A DNA stretch of 64,000 nt from NCBI GenBank assembly GCA_963693315.1, contig OY856187.1, positions 45,780,235 through 45,844,234 on the forward strand. The letters are read 5' to 3'. Positions 39,702 to 52,531 of this stretch are shown here, in pieces. The stretch comes from Diogma glabrata (Eukaryota; Arthropoda; Insecta; Diptera; Cylindrotomidae). The notes under the pieces were generated by a model. The model was not told the DNA's origin and made no database searches. It saw nothing but the letters and a program-made list of their open reading frames with translations. Each line of letters opens with the position of its first letter. Position 1 is the first letter of the stretch. The position numbers were made by a program, and so were the translations under genes.

Positions 39702-41235
39702 TTAAGTTCGTTCGAAAAAGATTGCTGCTAAGCTAAGAATGATTGAACATAAAGATTGAAAAATAAAATGCCATTTTTGAAGATGGCCCTTGTAATAACT
39801 AACAGACCCCAAGTATTTAAAGCTCTTACAATTGGTCATCACTTTGTTGTTTATCATTATATTAGGGGATGGAGCATCTGGATCACTGAATGGCATATGC
39901 AAATACTCAATTTTTGATTCACTGATTTTGAGACCATTGCTTTCTAGTGCTTCCTTCCATTGGTTGAAAATATCTTGCAATTGTATGATGTTATCACTAC
40001 CCAGCCCTATATCATCAGCAAAAAGTACACTGAGTAATAGCTTGTCCATAAAATTTGAAGTTAGGTAGTTCACTACGATGTTAAATAGAAGTGGACTTAA
40101 TACACTTCCTTGGTGAAACCCAACCTTTACTGAGAATGAGTCTGAGACGCCTGCAGCACATCTTATACTTGTTATTGCTTCACAATACATTTCGATGATG
40201 ATATTTACATATATTTCTGGCACTTTATGGCTTCTCAGTGCACTCCAAATGAGGTCACGTGGCACGCGATCAAATGCTTTTTCTCAATCGATAAAAATCA
40301 AATGAAGGTCTTTGACTGCATCCCTATATTTCTCCACAAGAATGCGCATCGTCTGAATTGCATCTGCAGTGGATTTGCCTGGAACAAAACCACATTGATT
40401 TGGGTGAATTTCTTGGATAACCGTGTTCAGCATTCTATCGTTAATGACGCGTTCCTAGATTTTCATCGTATGGGGTAGCAGCTTGATTCCTCTATAACTG
40501 TTATACTTTCTTGCATCACCCTTGTTCTTGAAAAAAGGTAACAAAAAGCTTCCCCGAAAGGCTTTTGGCATCGGTTCTCCTTTCATGATCTTGTTAAATA
40601 AATTACAGAGAAATTTAACCCCCGTTTGACCAACAGTTTTCCAAACTTCAGATGCTATCAGGACCAACTGCTCGTCCGCGTTTTATTTTCTTTATCGCCT
40701 CTATAACTTCCTCTTCTGATATTTCTTCACATTCTGTATACGTGGCTTCAACACTTGGCGGTATCACTGTTCTAGGAAACACCTCATTCAATCGTTTTTA
40801 CGTTAGTTAATACGTCCTCCACCCATGTGTTATTTCTTTATTGTCCGTCAGTAGATTTCCATTTTCATCTTCGATGAACTTGGGAGATACTATTGGCTTC
40901 GCATTGTTTCGTCTTTGTGCTGCAATCTTGAATATCATACCACCGCCATCTGGTGACTCCAGGTCTTCATAGAGTTTTTGACATTCAATCGCTTTTGTGA
41001 TGGCAACTACTTTGTTCCAAAACTTGTTTGCATCCTTCGCTATTTTATTCAGCTTTTCTTTATCAGGTGAGTCATCTGGACATTTCTTCCATTCCTGGAA
41101 TGTCAATTTTTTGTTTTTTACGGCTTCCTTAATCTCATCGCCTTTCCTAATCCGTGGTTCTTTGTTGATATTATGTCGCCCTTTTGACACTCCAAGCATC
41201 TCTCTGGCCTTAATGACACAACCATCCTGAAAAGC
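39702..41235 (-). pseudogene. RTE-clade non-LTR retrotransposon, decayed ORF
   Basis: Minus-strand relic starting between the endonuclease and RT. 41199-40807 has the basic linker typical of RTE/BovB elements, including LYEDLESPDGGGMIFKIAAQ and FIEDENGNLLTDNKEITHGW. 40667-40455 holds RT block 1-2 (RGSFLLPFFKNKGDARKYNS, YRGIKLLPHTMKI) and ends in a stop. After it, PNQCGFVPGKSTADAI, IFID and EKAFDRVPRDLIW are readable with one stop after IFID. 40265-39702 holds VGFHQGSVLSPLLFNIVVN, VLFADDIGLG (catalytic pair) and KISESKIEYL, then SFKYLGS before homology fades. The endonuclease and the 3' tail are not visible. Several stops and shifts make it non-functional. Confidence 0.9.
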
Positions 41236-43092
41236 CTTTTATTGAATGTTAATTAGCCTTTTATTGAATGTTAGCCTTTTTATTGAATGTTAATTAGAGG
41301 ATGAGATGTTAGACTGTATGACTCATTAAAATGAAATTGCAACAAGTCATAAAAGAGAATCCCTTAAGACAAACGGTAGAAAACAATTAAATACACGGTG
41401 GCTTAAAATAGTAGATGTACTATAGTATAAACCCTGTATAGATTTTTAAGCAATGATTTTTATTACTCTGCACACCAAGCTTTACATAAATTTTGTTTTT
41501 GATACTATGCAATTAATTACAATCAATTTGGCTTAGTTTTTCATATTCGCGAGATCTTCTATTAGTTATACTTTTTTCAAATCTGGCCTCCGGTATGTCT
41601 TGAGTAGTAAGCGGCTAGTTTAAAAAATTACTTTAATTAAAATAAAGGAAAAAATTCGGTTTTCTTTCCTTCAAAAAATTTCTTTATTTTTTATGTTACT
41701 CGTTTTAATCCATTAATTATTTAGCTTCAATTTACTATTCGATGTTCATTCAAATTTTTATGTTGGTACTTGTCACTAAGGTATACAATATTGAAAAGTG
41801 TCTTTTTCATTTTGTTTTTACTACCGATAATTGCGTTTCTAACGCTTAGAATTATTTGTTGTTTATTTTAACAGAGTTTTCCATTTTTGGTCTTAGTGAC
41901 CGATTGCGAAAAAAATAATAAATAAAATTAGACACAGCAAACAAAGACCAACCAGGTTATATGCTCTGTCTCCTTCCGTGTTATCATTTAGTCAAAAACA
42001 AGCAATCATTTTAATGATGTAGGTGACATAAACCTTTGAAGAGCATTACGTTTTGTGCTTAATTTACCATAAAAGCTCTACTGAAATCATTTTTACCAAT
42101 TAATATCGTATTCACATTGATTCAATTGAATTATTGATTACAAACTATAATTCACATTTGTTTCAACATCGAATATAAATGAATTCCAACCACAGAAAGT
42201 GGAATAAATTATTCTTTTTTTTTTGTTAATTTGGATTAAATTGCAATCAAAATTCAATTGAAAATATAAATTTAATTATGACATAGTTCACATATAGATA
42301 TATTTCAGTATCACTTTGTTATAGTCTATAGTTATTACAAGTCTATATATTTAACTTTATGTGCAGCATATTTGTTAAATGCTAAAAATAATATTCACAT
42401 TATTTTATTAAAATCATCTATCAACCAACACTTGTAAATTACCATAATATTTATCATACAAAACCCATCGATCATTGATCAGGGCATAATGGAAATCTCT
42501 TTGAATAGAACTTTTAACATTAATAAAAACAAAATTGTTTATATTTAAATAACAAACAACAAAATGTTATCATGATAATAATGAAAAAAAAATTTAATAA
42601 TAAAACATGAAACACGGATAAACAAATGCCCCGCGGTAGTTTCAAAGAACGTGGAATCTACATAAAAATAAAAAACATTATTTTTATTCGTTTCATTGAA
42701 ATATATTTGGAACGAGCTTAAAAGGTGTTTTTATTACATTTTTCTTGTTAAGGATAGTAATAACATTTTCTTGGTTTAGGATTTACGTTTGTTGGATTTG
42801 GATTAGAATTACAGAAATAATCTCATAAAACAAAAACAAACAAAATTAATAGGCTGAAAGAAACGACTGAGGGCAACATAAACGTGGTAGGTTGCCTGAG
42901 TCTGGCGAATATTTTAAACACGACAATTATTCAATGAATATAATGATTTGTTTTTAAAAATTCTGCAGACCAATTTTCAGTGTGAAATTTGTTTAAACCT
43001 TAATGTGACCTATGGAAAATGAGTGTTTAGAAGCGAAATCAAATAATTGTAACCAAGAGTTTCAGATCATTAATAATGTCTTTAAGAGGTAT
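41236..43092. other. AT-rich non-coding DNA
   Basis: No gene. At 41236-41297 the phrase CTTTTATTGAATGTTAATTA is repeated about three times in tandem next to the 5' end of the RTE relic. Confidence 0.5.
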
Positions 43093-45560
43093 ATATGGGT
43101 CATTTTTTACCTCTCAGACTGACACATTTTCGATTTGGTTGAAATTTGTCTTATGGGTTTTATACCGAAAAAAGATACATACGTGTTCGAGGATTTTTTT
43201 TTTTTGAAATTAGAGCGGTTCTGAATTTCGGGAATTTCGTGATTTTTGGCTTGACGAGTCATTTTCAAAAACTCATAACTACTGTTAAAGACAGAAACTT
43301 CTGTTTTGTTTTATTTTAAAGTTAAAAAATGCTAGTTTTAGCTAGCTATAAAATTTACAGAGAGGCGTTAATTCGTGTTCTTGAAATATTTAATTTGAAA
43401 AATTTTTAGCCCAACTGAAATTCGAATTTTTCATCAATTTTTCGAACAATTTTTATCAACAAAAAATTTTAACCACTGAAGTTAATAAAATCAATAAAAG
43501 TTATTACCAAATTATTACCAAAATGTTCAAATCGATCTTTAGTCATTTCCCCACCCACGAAATGAGTTTTTAGTATGACCATCGTATTGTACGTTCAATT
43601 TTCTATAAGAAACGTATTTTTAATTAATGGAGAAATGATTTTTACTGTTTGAAATAAATTGATTTATCGAGTGCGGGACGACAAAAAATTCCATAAATGG
43701 GTCATTCTATTACATACCGAACAGATTAGGACAAAATGTGACCAACAGATTTTTGATTTAGCTGAAAATTTTTTGCGGGTTCTACATAAACAAAAAGATA
43801 TACATGTTTGACGATTTTTTATTATTTTTTTGTTTAGGGAGGAAACAGAGCGGATCATAATTTCGAGAATTTTGTAATTTTTGGCTTGAAGACTTATTTT
43901 CTAAGATTCATAACTTCGGTTCTGATAAAGATAGAAACTTATTTCTGTATTATTTTAAAGTTAAAAGACGAAATTAAAAAAAAACTGTTATCTATTAAAA
44001 TTATTAATAAATTCCTATTATTATAAACAAATTAAATGTTCGAATTGATTTTTATTCACTATCTAACAAAATTAAAGAGTGTTTAGTATGAACATCGTAT
44101 TCTACATTCAATTTTCTATAAAAAACGTATATTTAATTAATGAGGAAACGATTTTTACTGTTAAAAATAAATTAATTTTTCCACCGCGGAACGACAAAAA
44201 TTTATGAAATGTCTTTTCGTCCCGTGCTCGATAAATTAATTTATTTCTAACAGTAAAAATCGTTTCGTAATAAATAAAAAATATGTTTTTGATAGAAAAT
44301 TGAACGTAAAAAACGATGGTTGTACTAAACACTATTTATTTTTTGTTAGGCAGTAACTAAAAATAGATTTTAACATTTTATTTGTTTATAACAATAGGAA
44401 TTTGTTGATAACTTTTATTTATTTTATATTTTTTTTTAAAACTAACATCTTTAAACTTAAAAATAATACAAACAAAAAAATTCTATCTTTACAAGAACCG
44501 AAGCTATGAATCTTTGAAAATAAGTCTTCAAGCGAAAAATCACGAAATTCTCGAAATTTAGATCCGCTCTATTTCCCCTCTAATAAAAAATAATAAACAA
44601 TCTTCAAACATGTATATCTTTTTGTTTATGTAGAACACATAAAATTTTTTCAGCCAAATCAAAAATGTCTTTGTCAGATTTTGTCCTAATCTGTTCGGTA
44701 TGTAAAAGAATGACCCATTTATGAAATTTTTCTCGATAAATTAATTTATTTCTAACAGTAAACACCATTTCTCCATTAATTAAAAATACGTTTTTTATAG
44801 AAAATTGAACGTAGAATAAGACGGTCGTACTAAAAACTTATTTTGTGGATAGGGCATTGACTAAAAATCGATTTGAACATTTTACTTGCTTATAACAATA
44901 TAGGAATTTGTTAATAACTTTTATTGATTTTATTTTTTTTTTCCAATAACTTCAGTGGTTAAAATTTTTTGTTGATAAAAATTGTTCGAAAAATTGATGA
45001 AAAATTCGAATTTTAGTTGGACTAAAAATTTTTCAAATTAAATATTTCAAGAACACGAATTAACGCCTAAAGTAAGGACAGAACTATTTAAAAAAAAAGG
45101 TAAAATTTAATGGAAGTTAAAATTTTTTGTTAATGGAAGTTGTTTGAAAAAATTATGAAAAAGTATAGAATTTTTAGTAGGACTAAAACCTTTTAAAATT
45201 ATATATCTCAAGAACATAACTTAATCTCAAGAACATAAATTAATATATTTTAGAGTAAGGATAAAACTGTTTTACAAAAAAATATAAATTAAATTCCAAT
45301 TGATCTTCGATCCTAGCGCCATCTTTAAAAAAGTTTTTTAATATTTTAATTTTAAAATTAATTCTAAAAACAGTTAATTAATTTTTTTCAAACGAAAGGA
45401 TTGGCAGAATTTTCATTTTTCTTGCATGTTGGGGTGCCCCCTATGCTCAAACTATGCACTTTAATAAAATTGTAAAATAAGTAGTATTTTTTGTTTTGTC
45501 CATACTACTTATATGCCAAGTTTCATAAAAATCAAAAATGGTCAAGTTTTCACAACTCGG
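43093..45560. mobile_element. Large palindromic element E
   Basis: A forward unit of ~605 bases starts at 43093 (GGGTCATTTTTTACCT) and again at 43698 (GGGTCATTCTATTACATACC). From about 44200 the same sequence returns inverted (GGTATGTAAAAGAATGACCC near 44700), so 43365-44150 and 44205-45070 form arms of roughly 0.8 kb. A ~120-base sub-block with TTTTTACTGTT and AAATAAATT occurs four times, two in each direction (near 43560, 44085, 44215 and 44735). The tail 45070-45560 matches the fragment at 21480-21925. There is no protein motif. It is a foldback-like non-autonomous element or a hairpin-forming satellite cluster. Confidence 0.8.
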
Positions 45561-46090
45561 TCTAGAACACGTTTTTTTTCAGTATTTCATTTGTATAATT
45601 TATTTAATCCAAATCGTCATTTCAGTTGTCATATTATTATTTTATTTTTCGGCAATTAACTTTAATAAATTTTAATTGATTCAATTGAATTGAGTTTTCT
45701 GGTATATTTGATTTAATTGATGGAGTTTGTTGACCTTATCGTCAAAAATTGTTTGGATTTACAATCCGAAATATTCGAATTTATATGAACTTATTTGTAA
45801 GATGAACAAAAATAATAATATCCATAAAAAAATTAACAATATGTATTATAATAAAGTGCAACAGATTGGACCACTTGCATTCATATTGTAAACATTAAAT
45901 CGCAATAGACGTTTTGCAGTGATATTGAAATATTTACTTACAAAATTGTGCTTTTTTGAAGTGAAAACTTCTTTAGCCGCGTTACAAAATTTTATATGGA
46001 CTAAAATCTATATATTCGCGTTACCAATTTTTAAATCAGCAAAATATTTTTAAATATGAAACACATCCATCATTTCTTAATGTTTGAAAT

Positions 46091-46156
46091 TGCGATGTGG
46101 ATAACGCTTTCGACTGATGTTTTGTAGATCGTGAGTTCAATTCCTGGACTGGTACA
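46091..46156 (+). ncRNA. tRNA-like sequence inside element C (copy 2)
   Basis: TGCGATGTGGATAACGCTTT ... GTAGATCGTGAGTTCAATTC then CTGGACTGGTAC, followed by a T run. This is an A-box-like and B-box-like arrangement without a proper cloverleaf. A T-rich tract 3' of it could terminate pol III. Same feature as 27654-27718. Confidence 0.45.
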
Positions 46157-46744
46157 TTTTTTTATTGTTTTTTTTTTAATTTTTATTAAATACCATTAAA
46201 ATTATTATTTTTTATTCATGAATTCATAAAAATAATAAAAATTTCTTTTTACGGATTTTGAAGAATGGATCTATAATGCAGTTTCTTAAAGTTATATTGC
46301 TACTGTCTTATGCAATTTGCATTCTAGTCATCATGCTAAATAAATATTGAACGTAGGAAATATAGTATAACCTGAAACAATTACATTTGTATATCAAAAT
46401 TGTTGGTTTGAAATCGTATGTAATATATGTTTCTAAAATTAAGTGAAAACTTAATACTTGTAACTTGATACTTGATAACATCGATTATATCGATTTAAAG
46501 CTCACAATTACGAGACGGAAATCGCATAAATTCTATATGAAGAAGCAAAGCTTATGTATGATTAAACATGGATGGCAATCATGATAAATAAAATAATTAA
46601 AAATGGTGACACTTAGCCGATAGTGATTTGCAAACGGAACAATGCGCATTAATACCAATTAAATTTACTTAGCTTTCCGCAGGAAGATTTGTAAAATTTA
46701 AAATTGTTGATCTATGGGTGTGACAACCACGCGTACTTTAGTCG

Positions 46745-46850
46745 CTGCTATTGGCATATGAGTTATCTTGTGATATCGTATACCACTGGCAATAGCAGTG
46801 CAATCTCATTAGCCAAAGTGATAGCTTAGGGGTGCTGGCGGATAAAGCAT
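46745..46850 (-). repeat. Recurring hairpin module, copy 4 (inside element C)
   Basis: CTGCTATTGGCATATGAGTT ... CGTATACCACTGGCAATAGC ... GGGGTGCTGGCGGATAAA. It is close to the inverse of 26718-26826 and keeps the CTGCTATTG / CAATAGCAG stem. Confidence 0.75.
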
Positions 46851-47477
46851 TTTCAATCAACTATACCATCCCTTACTCTAACTTATGGAATATTCTTTGA
46901 TGATACGCTATTTTTTTAAAATAAAATCTGTTTGGTAGTAGAAATTACAAGGTATGTCACAACAACACATAAAAACTTTTAAGAACAAGGTCCCACAACA
47001 ATTCATGCTTTCCAAAGTGTTGATAGACGCAAATTTTTCTATGATATGTTTTGATTATTTTAAATATAAAAATGTATATAATAGTTGCTTGGAATGCTGA
47101 AAGATGTGAAACCCAGAATAATTTTAATGATTTTAATTTAAACATTCTGAAATTTTAATTTGCAATGCAATACAATAATTGGAAGACAGACAAAAAACAC
47201 AGCTATTTCACAGATTTAAGTTTTCACTTCTGTCGGCAGTCCTTAACACTGCCTTCTTTTTTTTATTTTTCGTCGTTTGTCGGTTTTGTTTTGATGAAAA
47301 GATTACCATAAAATTGGACTAGATTTTAATTAGCTATTTGACCAAAAATTTGGAAAACATTTTTCTTATTTAATTACGTGTGTTTGATCAAATTTCTCGA
47401 TCGTTGTAATTCTGGGCAGACCCTCTCATCTGTTTTTATATACTGTGCCTTAGGGTCTCCTTTAAATTATTTTTACT

Positions 47478-47526
47478 GTGAAAACTTCTTTAGGCGTGTT
47501 GTGCGATTTTGTATGGGGATAATGTA
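47478..47526 (+). repeat. End fragment of element C
   Basis: GTGAAAACTTCTTTAGGCGT resembles the left end of copy 2 (GTGAAAACTTCTTTAGCCGC at 45961). The fragment is cut by the mariner at 47527. Confidence 0.6.
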
Positions 47527-47817
47527 TACTAGGTCATTCAATAAGTCCGTAGGATGACACATAGATGACGTTACTAGAATTTTTTCCATATGATTTTTAT
47601 TTAGTACTAATCTTCAAACGATACGTGTATAAATTTGACAGCAATCTGACTATTTATTCGTGAGTTATGGCATTTTGTGTGATGCAACTTTTGTTTTTGA
47701 AAAAAAATGGAAAAAAGTGAATTTCGAATTTTAATAAAGCATTGCTTTTTGATGAAAAAAAATACAGTGGAAACCAAACAATGGCTTGATAAACATTATC
47801 CAAAGTCTGCTCCATCG
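47527..47817 (+). mobile_element. Mariner transposon, 5' end only
   Basis: After a TA dinucleotide at 47527 comes CTAGGTCATTCAATAAGTCC, a recognisable mariner-type terminal repeat, then ~150 bases of 5' untranslated sequence and the start of the transposase at 47707. The element ends abruptly at about 47817, where the (GGGT)-rich border of element G begins. The rest of the transposase and the 3' TIR are absent. Confidence 0.9.
47707..47817 (+). pseudogene. Mariner transposase, N-terminal 37 codons
   Basis: The ATG at 47707 starts MEKSEFRILIKHCF and continues with TVETKQWLDKHYPKSAPS, the first helix-turn-helix of mariner transposases (MEKxEFRxLIKHxFL...ETKxxLDKxYxxSAPS). From residue 38 on, the frame runs into element G sequence (Arg-Val-Gly-Gly-Trp), so the remaining residues up to the stop at 47916 are not transposase. 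The catalytic DD34D domain is missing. Confidence 0.9.
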
Positions 47818-50355
47818 AGGGTGGGTGGGTGGGTGAGTTATCTGCATAGGATCTTGATGAAACTTTGGCAAATGATACAGGTTCACTTGAAAATAGAAGA
47901 TCTGGATTCATTTTAAATTTGGACAAAATGGCGGGGGGTCTCCCGAACACCTCTAAGTTTAAATCTTGAATAACTTCTGATCCCGAGCTATGATCTTATT
48001 GAAACTTAGTATATAAGGTTTAAATACTCTTTCCAATACTTCTGCATACCAACTTCCGGTTTGTCACTTCCGGTTAAAAAGTTTTTTTTTCAGGTGTTTA
48101 TCCCTACTGTAACCTACAGTTACCAATCGATTTTCATGAAACGTTGCGAAAAGCTTTTAAATAACATGAGAAAGATTTTATCAGCTTTTGGAGCACATTG
48201 GATAAAGGGTTGGGGGGTCCACCATACAACAGGTTTTTTTTTCCACAAAGTTTTTATGTTTGTTGGGAGCATAAAACATTCATTCGTAAATGAATTTTGA
48301 TGACACTTTGGAAAAAGATGCAAACATGTATGACAAAGAACTGATTAGTTTTTGAGCGATAGTGAACAAAGTGGTGGGGGGTCCCTGGAGCACCTGTTTT
48401 TTTGAAAGCTCTATAACTTCTGTACCCGATAAGCGAATTGGATGAAACTTGGTACATGAGTGTGTAGTACGGTTGAAAATAGTTCTGCATCCCAACTTCC
48501 GGTTTTTCACTTCCGGTAAAAAAAATTTTTTTGTACTTTTTTGAAGTTTTTTCAGTGTCTTTATGCACACTACAGCCTACAATAATGAAGTGATTATAAT
48601 GAAACTTATGGAATAGGGTTTCAATTAGTGTGAAAAGATAATTATCATGTTTTGGGACACATTGATCAAAGTGGTGGGGGGTCTACCATACAAATGCTGA
48701 CTTTTCACACTTTGTTTTTTAAGTTTGTTGGGAGCATACAGACTTCATTCATTATTCAATTTTAATGACACTTTGGAAAAAGATGGAGACTTAAGTAACA
48801 AAGAACTGATTAGTTTTTGGATAATATTGGAATAAGTGGTGGGGGTCCTCCCGAACACCTGTTTAATGTGTCACACTTTTTTCGATGTTTGTTGGGAGCA
48901 CACAGCATTCGTCCGTGAACGAATTTTGATGACACTTTGGAAAAAGATGCAAACATGTATGACAAAGAACTGATTAGTTTTTGAGCGATAGTGAACAAAG
49001 TGGTGGGGGGTCCCTGGAGCACCTGTTTTTTTGAAAGCTCTATAACTTCTGTACGTGATAAGCGAATTGGATGAAACTTGGTACATGAGTATGTAGTACG
49101 GTTTACAATAGTTCTGCATCCCAACTTCCGGTTTTTCACTTCCGGTAAAAAAATTTTTTTTTACTTTTTTGAAGTTTTTTCAGTGTCTTTATGCACACTA
49201 CAGCCTACAATAATGAAGTGATTATGATGAAACTTATGGAATAGGGTTCCAATTAGTGTGAAAAGATAATTATCATGTTTTGGGACACATTGATCAAAGT
49301 GGTGAGGGTCTACCATACAAATGCTGAATTTTCACACTTTGTTTTTTAAGTTTGTTGGGAGCATACAGACTTCGTTCATTAATTTATTTTAATGACACTT
49401 TGGAAAAAGATGGAGACTTAAGTAACAAAGAACTGATTAGTTTTTGGATAATATTGGAATAAGTGGTGGGGGTCCTCCCGAACACCTGTTTAATGTGTCA
49501 CACTTTTTTCAATGTTTGTTGGGAGCACACAGCATTCGTTCGTGAACGAATTTTGATGACACTTTGAAAAAAGATGCAAACAAGTATGGCAAAGAACTGA
49601 TTAGTTTTTGAGCGATAGTGAACAAAGTGGTGGGGGGTCCCTGGAGCACCTGTTTTTTTGAAAGCTCTATAACTTCTGTACCTGATAAGCGAATTGGATG
49701 AAACTTGGTACATGAGTATGTAGTACGGTTTAAAATAGTTCTGCATCCCAACTTCCGGTTTTTTACTTCCGGTAAAAAAAAATTTTTTGTACTTTTTTAA
49801 ATTTTTTCAGTGTCTTTATGCACACTACAGCCTACAATAACGAAGTGATTATGATGAAACTTATGGAATAGGGTTCCAATTAGTGTTTGTTGGAAGCATA
49901 CAACATTCGTTCGTTAAGTAATTTTGATTACACTTTGCAAAAAGATGCAAATATGTATGGCAAAGAACTGATTAGTTTTTTTAGTGATAGTGAACAAAGT
50001 GGTAGGGGGTCCTCCAAGCACCTGTTATTTTGGAAGCTCAATAGCTTCTGTACCTGATAATCGAGTTGGATGAAATTTGGTACATACACATTTAGTACGG
50101 TTTACAACAGTTCTGCATCCTAACTTCCGCTTTGTCACTTCTGATAAAATTTTTTTTACTTTTTCTCGTACAACAGAATTTATGTTTGTTGGGATACTAC
50201 TGCCTGCTTTAATATTTTTATTATTAGAACTACGAAGTCCATAATATTGGTTAGCTTTTAATTAAAGTATTTTATGGATATTAGCTCATTATATATCCAG
50301 AAAACTATGTTTCCAGAGCTGTGGTGAAGTCAGCCTATGCATCAGCGTCGCAATA
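47818..50355 (-). mobile_element. Element G, copy 2 (internally deleted)
   Basis: Inverse of copy 1. ACTTCCGG landmarks lie at 48052, 48495, 49125, 49751 and 50122 (spacings 443, 630, 626, 371). The last block is about 245 bases shorter than in copies 1 and 3, so this copy has an internal deletion. It starts with a short GGGTGGGTGGG tract at the mariner junction and ends GCATCAGCGTCGCAATATT. There is no stable reading frame. Confidence 0.88.
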
Positions 50356-52320
50356 TTTTTTATTGAATTTGATGTTTTTCTCAGTCAGACCTAACAGTCT
50401 GTAAGTGTGGTAAAGTAAGTAAAGATTTTGTTGTATTGAAACGATAAAAACACAGCTATTTCACAGTTTTATGTTTTCACTTCTGTCGACAGTCCTCAAG
50501 ACTGCCTTCTTTTTTTATCGATAAAGATCATGAATAAATTAAACCCTGATTCTGAAACAAATAATGAGATGCCTGTAGTGTCGCGCGTGATCCAACCTAA
50601 AAGGTTTATTCAACGCTAAGACTTGGTAATGATTCACGGAAAATAACAAATATTTCTTATTTGACTTAGCTAATCTTTATTCCCTTCAATCGATTGATCG
50701 TGAAGGGAGAATCGAATAAATTTCAAAATTGGTTTGATCTGAAACTTCCTCTTCATTAAGTTGACCGGATTTTATGTTCAGTATAATATCCAGAGTTACC
50801 TACAAAATCTCAAAACTCCTACATTACCTATCAAATTCACTTCACACAGTTAACAAAAGTTCTTAAATTAAATTCATATCCACTCATAAATAAAATAAAT
50901 ATTCAAAATTTATGCTTCTAATAAAATTTTCTTAAATCATAATTTCTTTAATTTTTCTAAATCGTATACTAAGATCAACATCAATTTTTGAATATAAAAA
51001 TATTTTCATAGTTTTATTAAATTATTTAATGTAATATCTAGTCGCTTGCCAGTTTTCTCGAGAACATCAACATTAATTTAAAAAAAATATTATTAATGAA
51101 CATTATTTTATTGTTGTGTAATATAAAATATTAAAAATAATGATAGAAATTCTAAAATTAAATGAAATTTCTTTGAATAATGTAATATTTGTAATGACAT
51201 TTTTTATGAAAAGAAAGGAAGTAAGAATTAAGTTTTGAAATATAACGATAATAATAATAATTTACTTGAACAATTAAATGTTTTAATTGAAGAAGTTTAT
51301 TGAGTGAATATGTTTGACCTATAATTGGGCTTAAAATATCATTTTAGAAAATTGGGGTTTGTTGTGAATGAGTTAGCGATCATTTTTATGTAATTGCTTA
51401 AAAGAAAAATTAACCGTTTCTCCGTAAGCCTGAATTTTTACATTCGAAATGATTATTTTGAGCTTGATTTTTGCAATATCGCATCAATATCATACAATAT
51501 TTTTTGTAGTTTTTACCCTCAGAATATTTTATTTTTACCGTTTTTCAGGAGCAGATGGCACAGAGAAGCTCTTATTGTAGACGTCTGTCATTTAAACAAA
51601 TAATAGAAATATGTATGTCCAAATTTTGAATTTTTATAAATTGTATATTTACAAACGGTTATTTAACACTTTAACTAATTCAATTTTTAACACTCTAGCC
51701 TCATAACCATTAGCCCGATTTCGTGCATTCAAACATTTTTTAAAGACATAACCTGTCCGCATTTTTCCAAAAAATATGTTTGGTGTAAATCAATAAATGC
51801 GACCTTGAGAGTGCCATTAATTTCCGTTATACCTCACATTATTCATGACAGATTGCTTAGGAGTCTCTTATGGCAGATGTCTGACATTTTGAAAAATGTT
51901 AAAATATGTCCAAATATTCACTATTTACAAGTTTTTTTTAAAAATATGTTGATCCAAGCGGCTGTTATAACAATTTCATTTATTCGAATTTTAAGGATCT
52001 AGCCTCTAAACCACTATTCGGGTTTGTCCAGTTAACAATGTTACCTAAGATATAACCCGGGTGCATATATTTCTAAAAAGTCTTTTTAGTGTATGTTAAA
52101 AAATGCGATCGTGAAAGACTTATCTCTCTAAATTTTAGTTAAAATCAGGTGCTATAGATACTTGTAACATTTAATACATTTTAGAAAGCTCAACAAAAAC
52201 AAAAAAGCGTTTGCCAAAAATTAAATTGTTACTTTTTTTCTCTTGTTTAAATAAACCAACTATTTTAATCTTTGAAAATTCCGATTTGCAAATCTCTATC
52301 TTTAAAGATATTAAACAAAC
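50356..52320. other. Non-coding DNA
   Basis: 50450-50510 holds a fragment of the outer end of element C (GTTTTCACTTCTGTCGACAG, GACTGCCTTC). The rest is AT-rich with no supported gene; open frames at 51394-51603 and 51805-52002 show no motif. Confidence 0.5.
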
Positions 52321-52531
52321 AGGGGCCCTATTCCCGAACACATAAATGTGAATTTTGACAATATTGTGAAATTTGTATTGCATAACATTAAACGGTAACG
52401 GTAACAATTTTCCGAAAAACGAATTTCACATTATTGTCTAAGTTTAATTGTCTACCGTTTAATGTTACGTAATACAAACTTCACAATATTGTCCAAATTC
52501 ACATTTATGTGTTCGAGAATAGGGCCGGCCC
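52321..52531. mobile_element. MITE with ~85-bp inverted repeats
   Basis: GGGGCCCTATTCCCGAACAC at the left and, inverted, GGCCCTATTCTCGAACAC at the right. Arms of about 85 bases include GTGAATTTTGACAATATTGT and CATAACATTAAACGG around a ~45-base centre. There is no coding capacity. The symmetry is clear; the superfamily is not. Confidence 0.85.

Larger units (their letters stand above)
45958..47231 (-). mobile_element. Unclassified TIR element C, copy 2
   Basis: Reverse complement of 26342-27850. Ends are GAAGTGAAAACTT at 45958 and AAGTTTTCACTTC at 47218-47230. It contains a hairpin module (46745-46850) and the tRNA-like boxes on the + strand (46091-46156). It is ~240 bases shorter than copy 1. 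An end fragment of the same family lies at 47478-47526 (GTGAAAACTTCTTTAGGCGT), into which a mariner inserted, and another at 50450-50510. Confidence 0.7.

Noticed and set aside
26342..50355. One giant inverted duplication joining 26-37 kb with 46-50 kb.
   Set aside because: Only the C and G elements are shared, and their order and spacing differ on the two sides (C then a gap of ~7 kb then G, against C and G less than 1 kb apart). The sequence between them does not match, so these are separate insertions.
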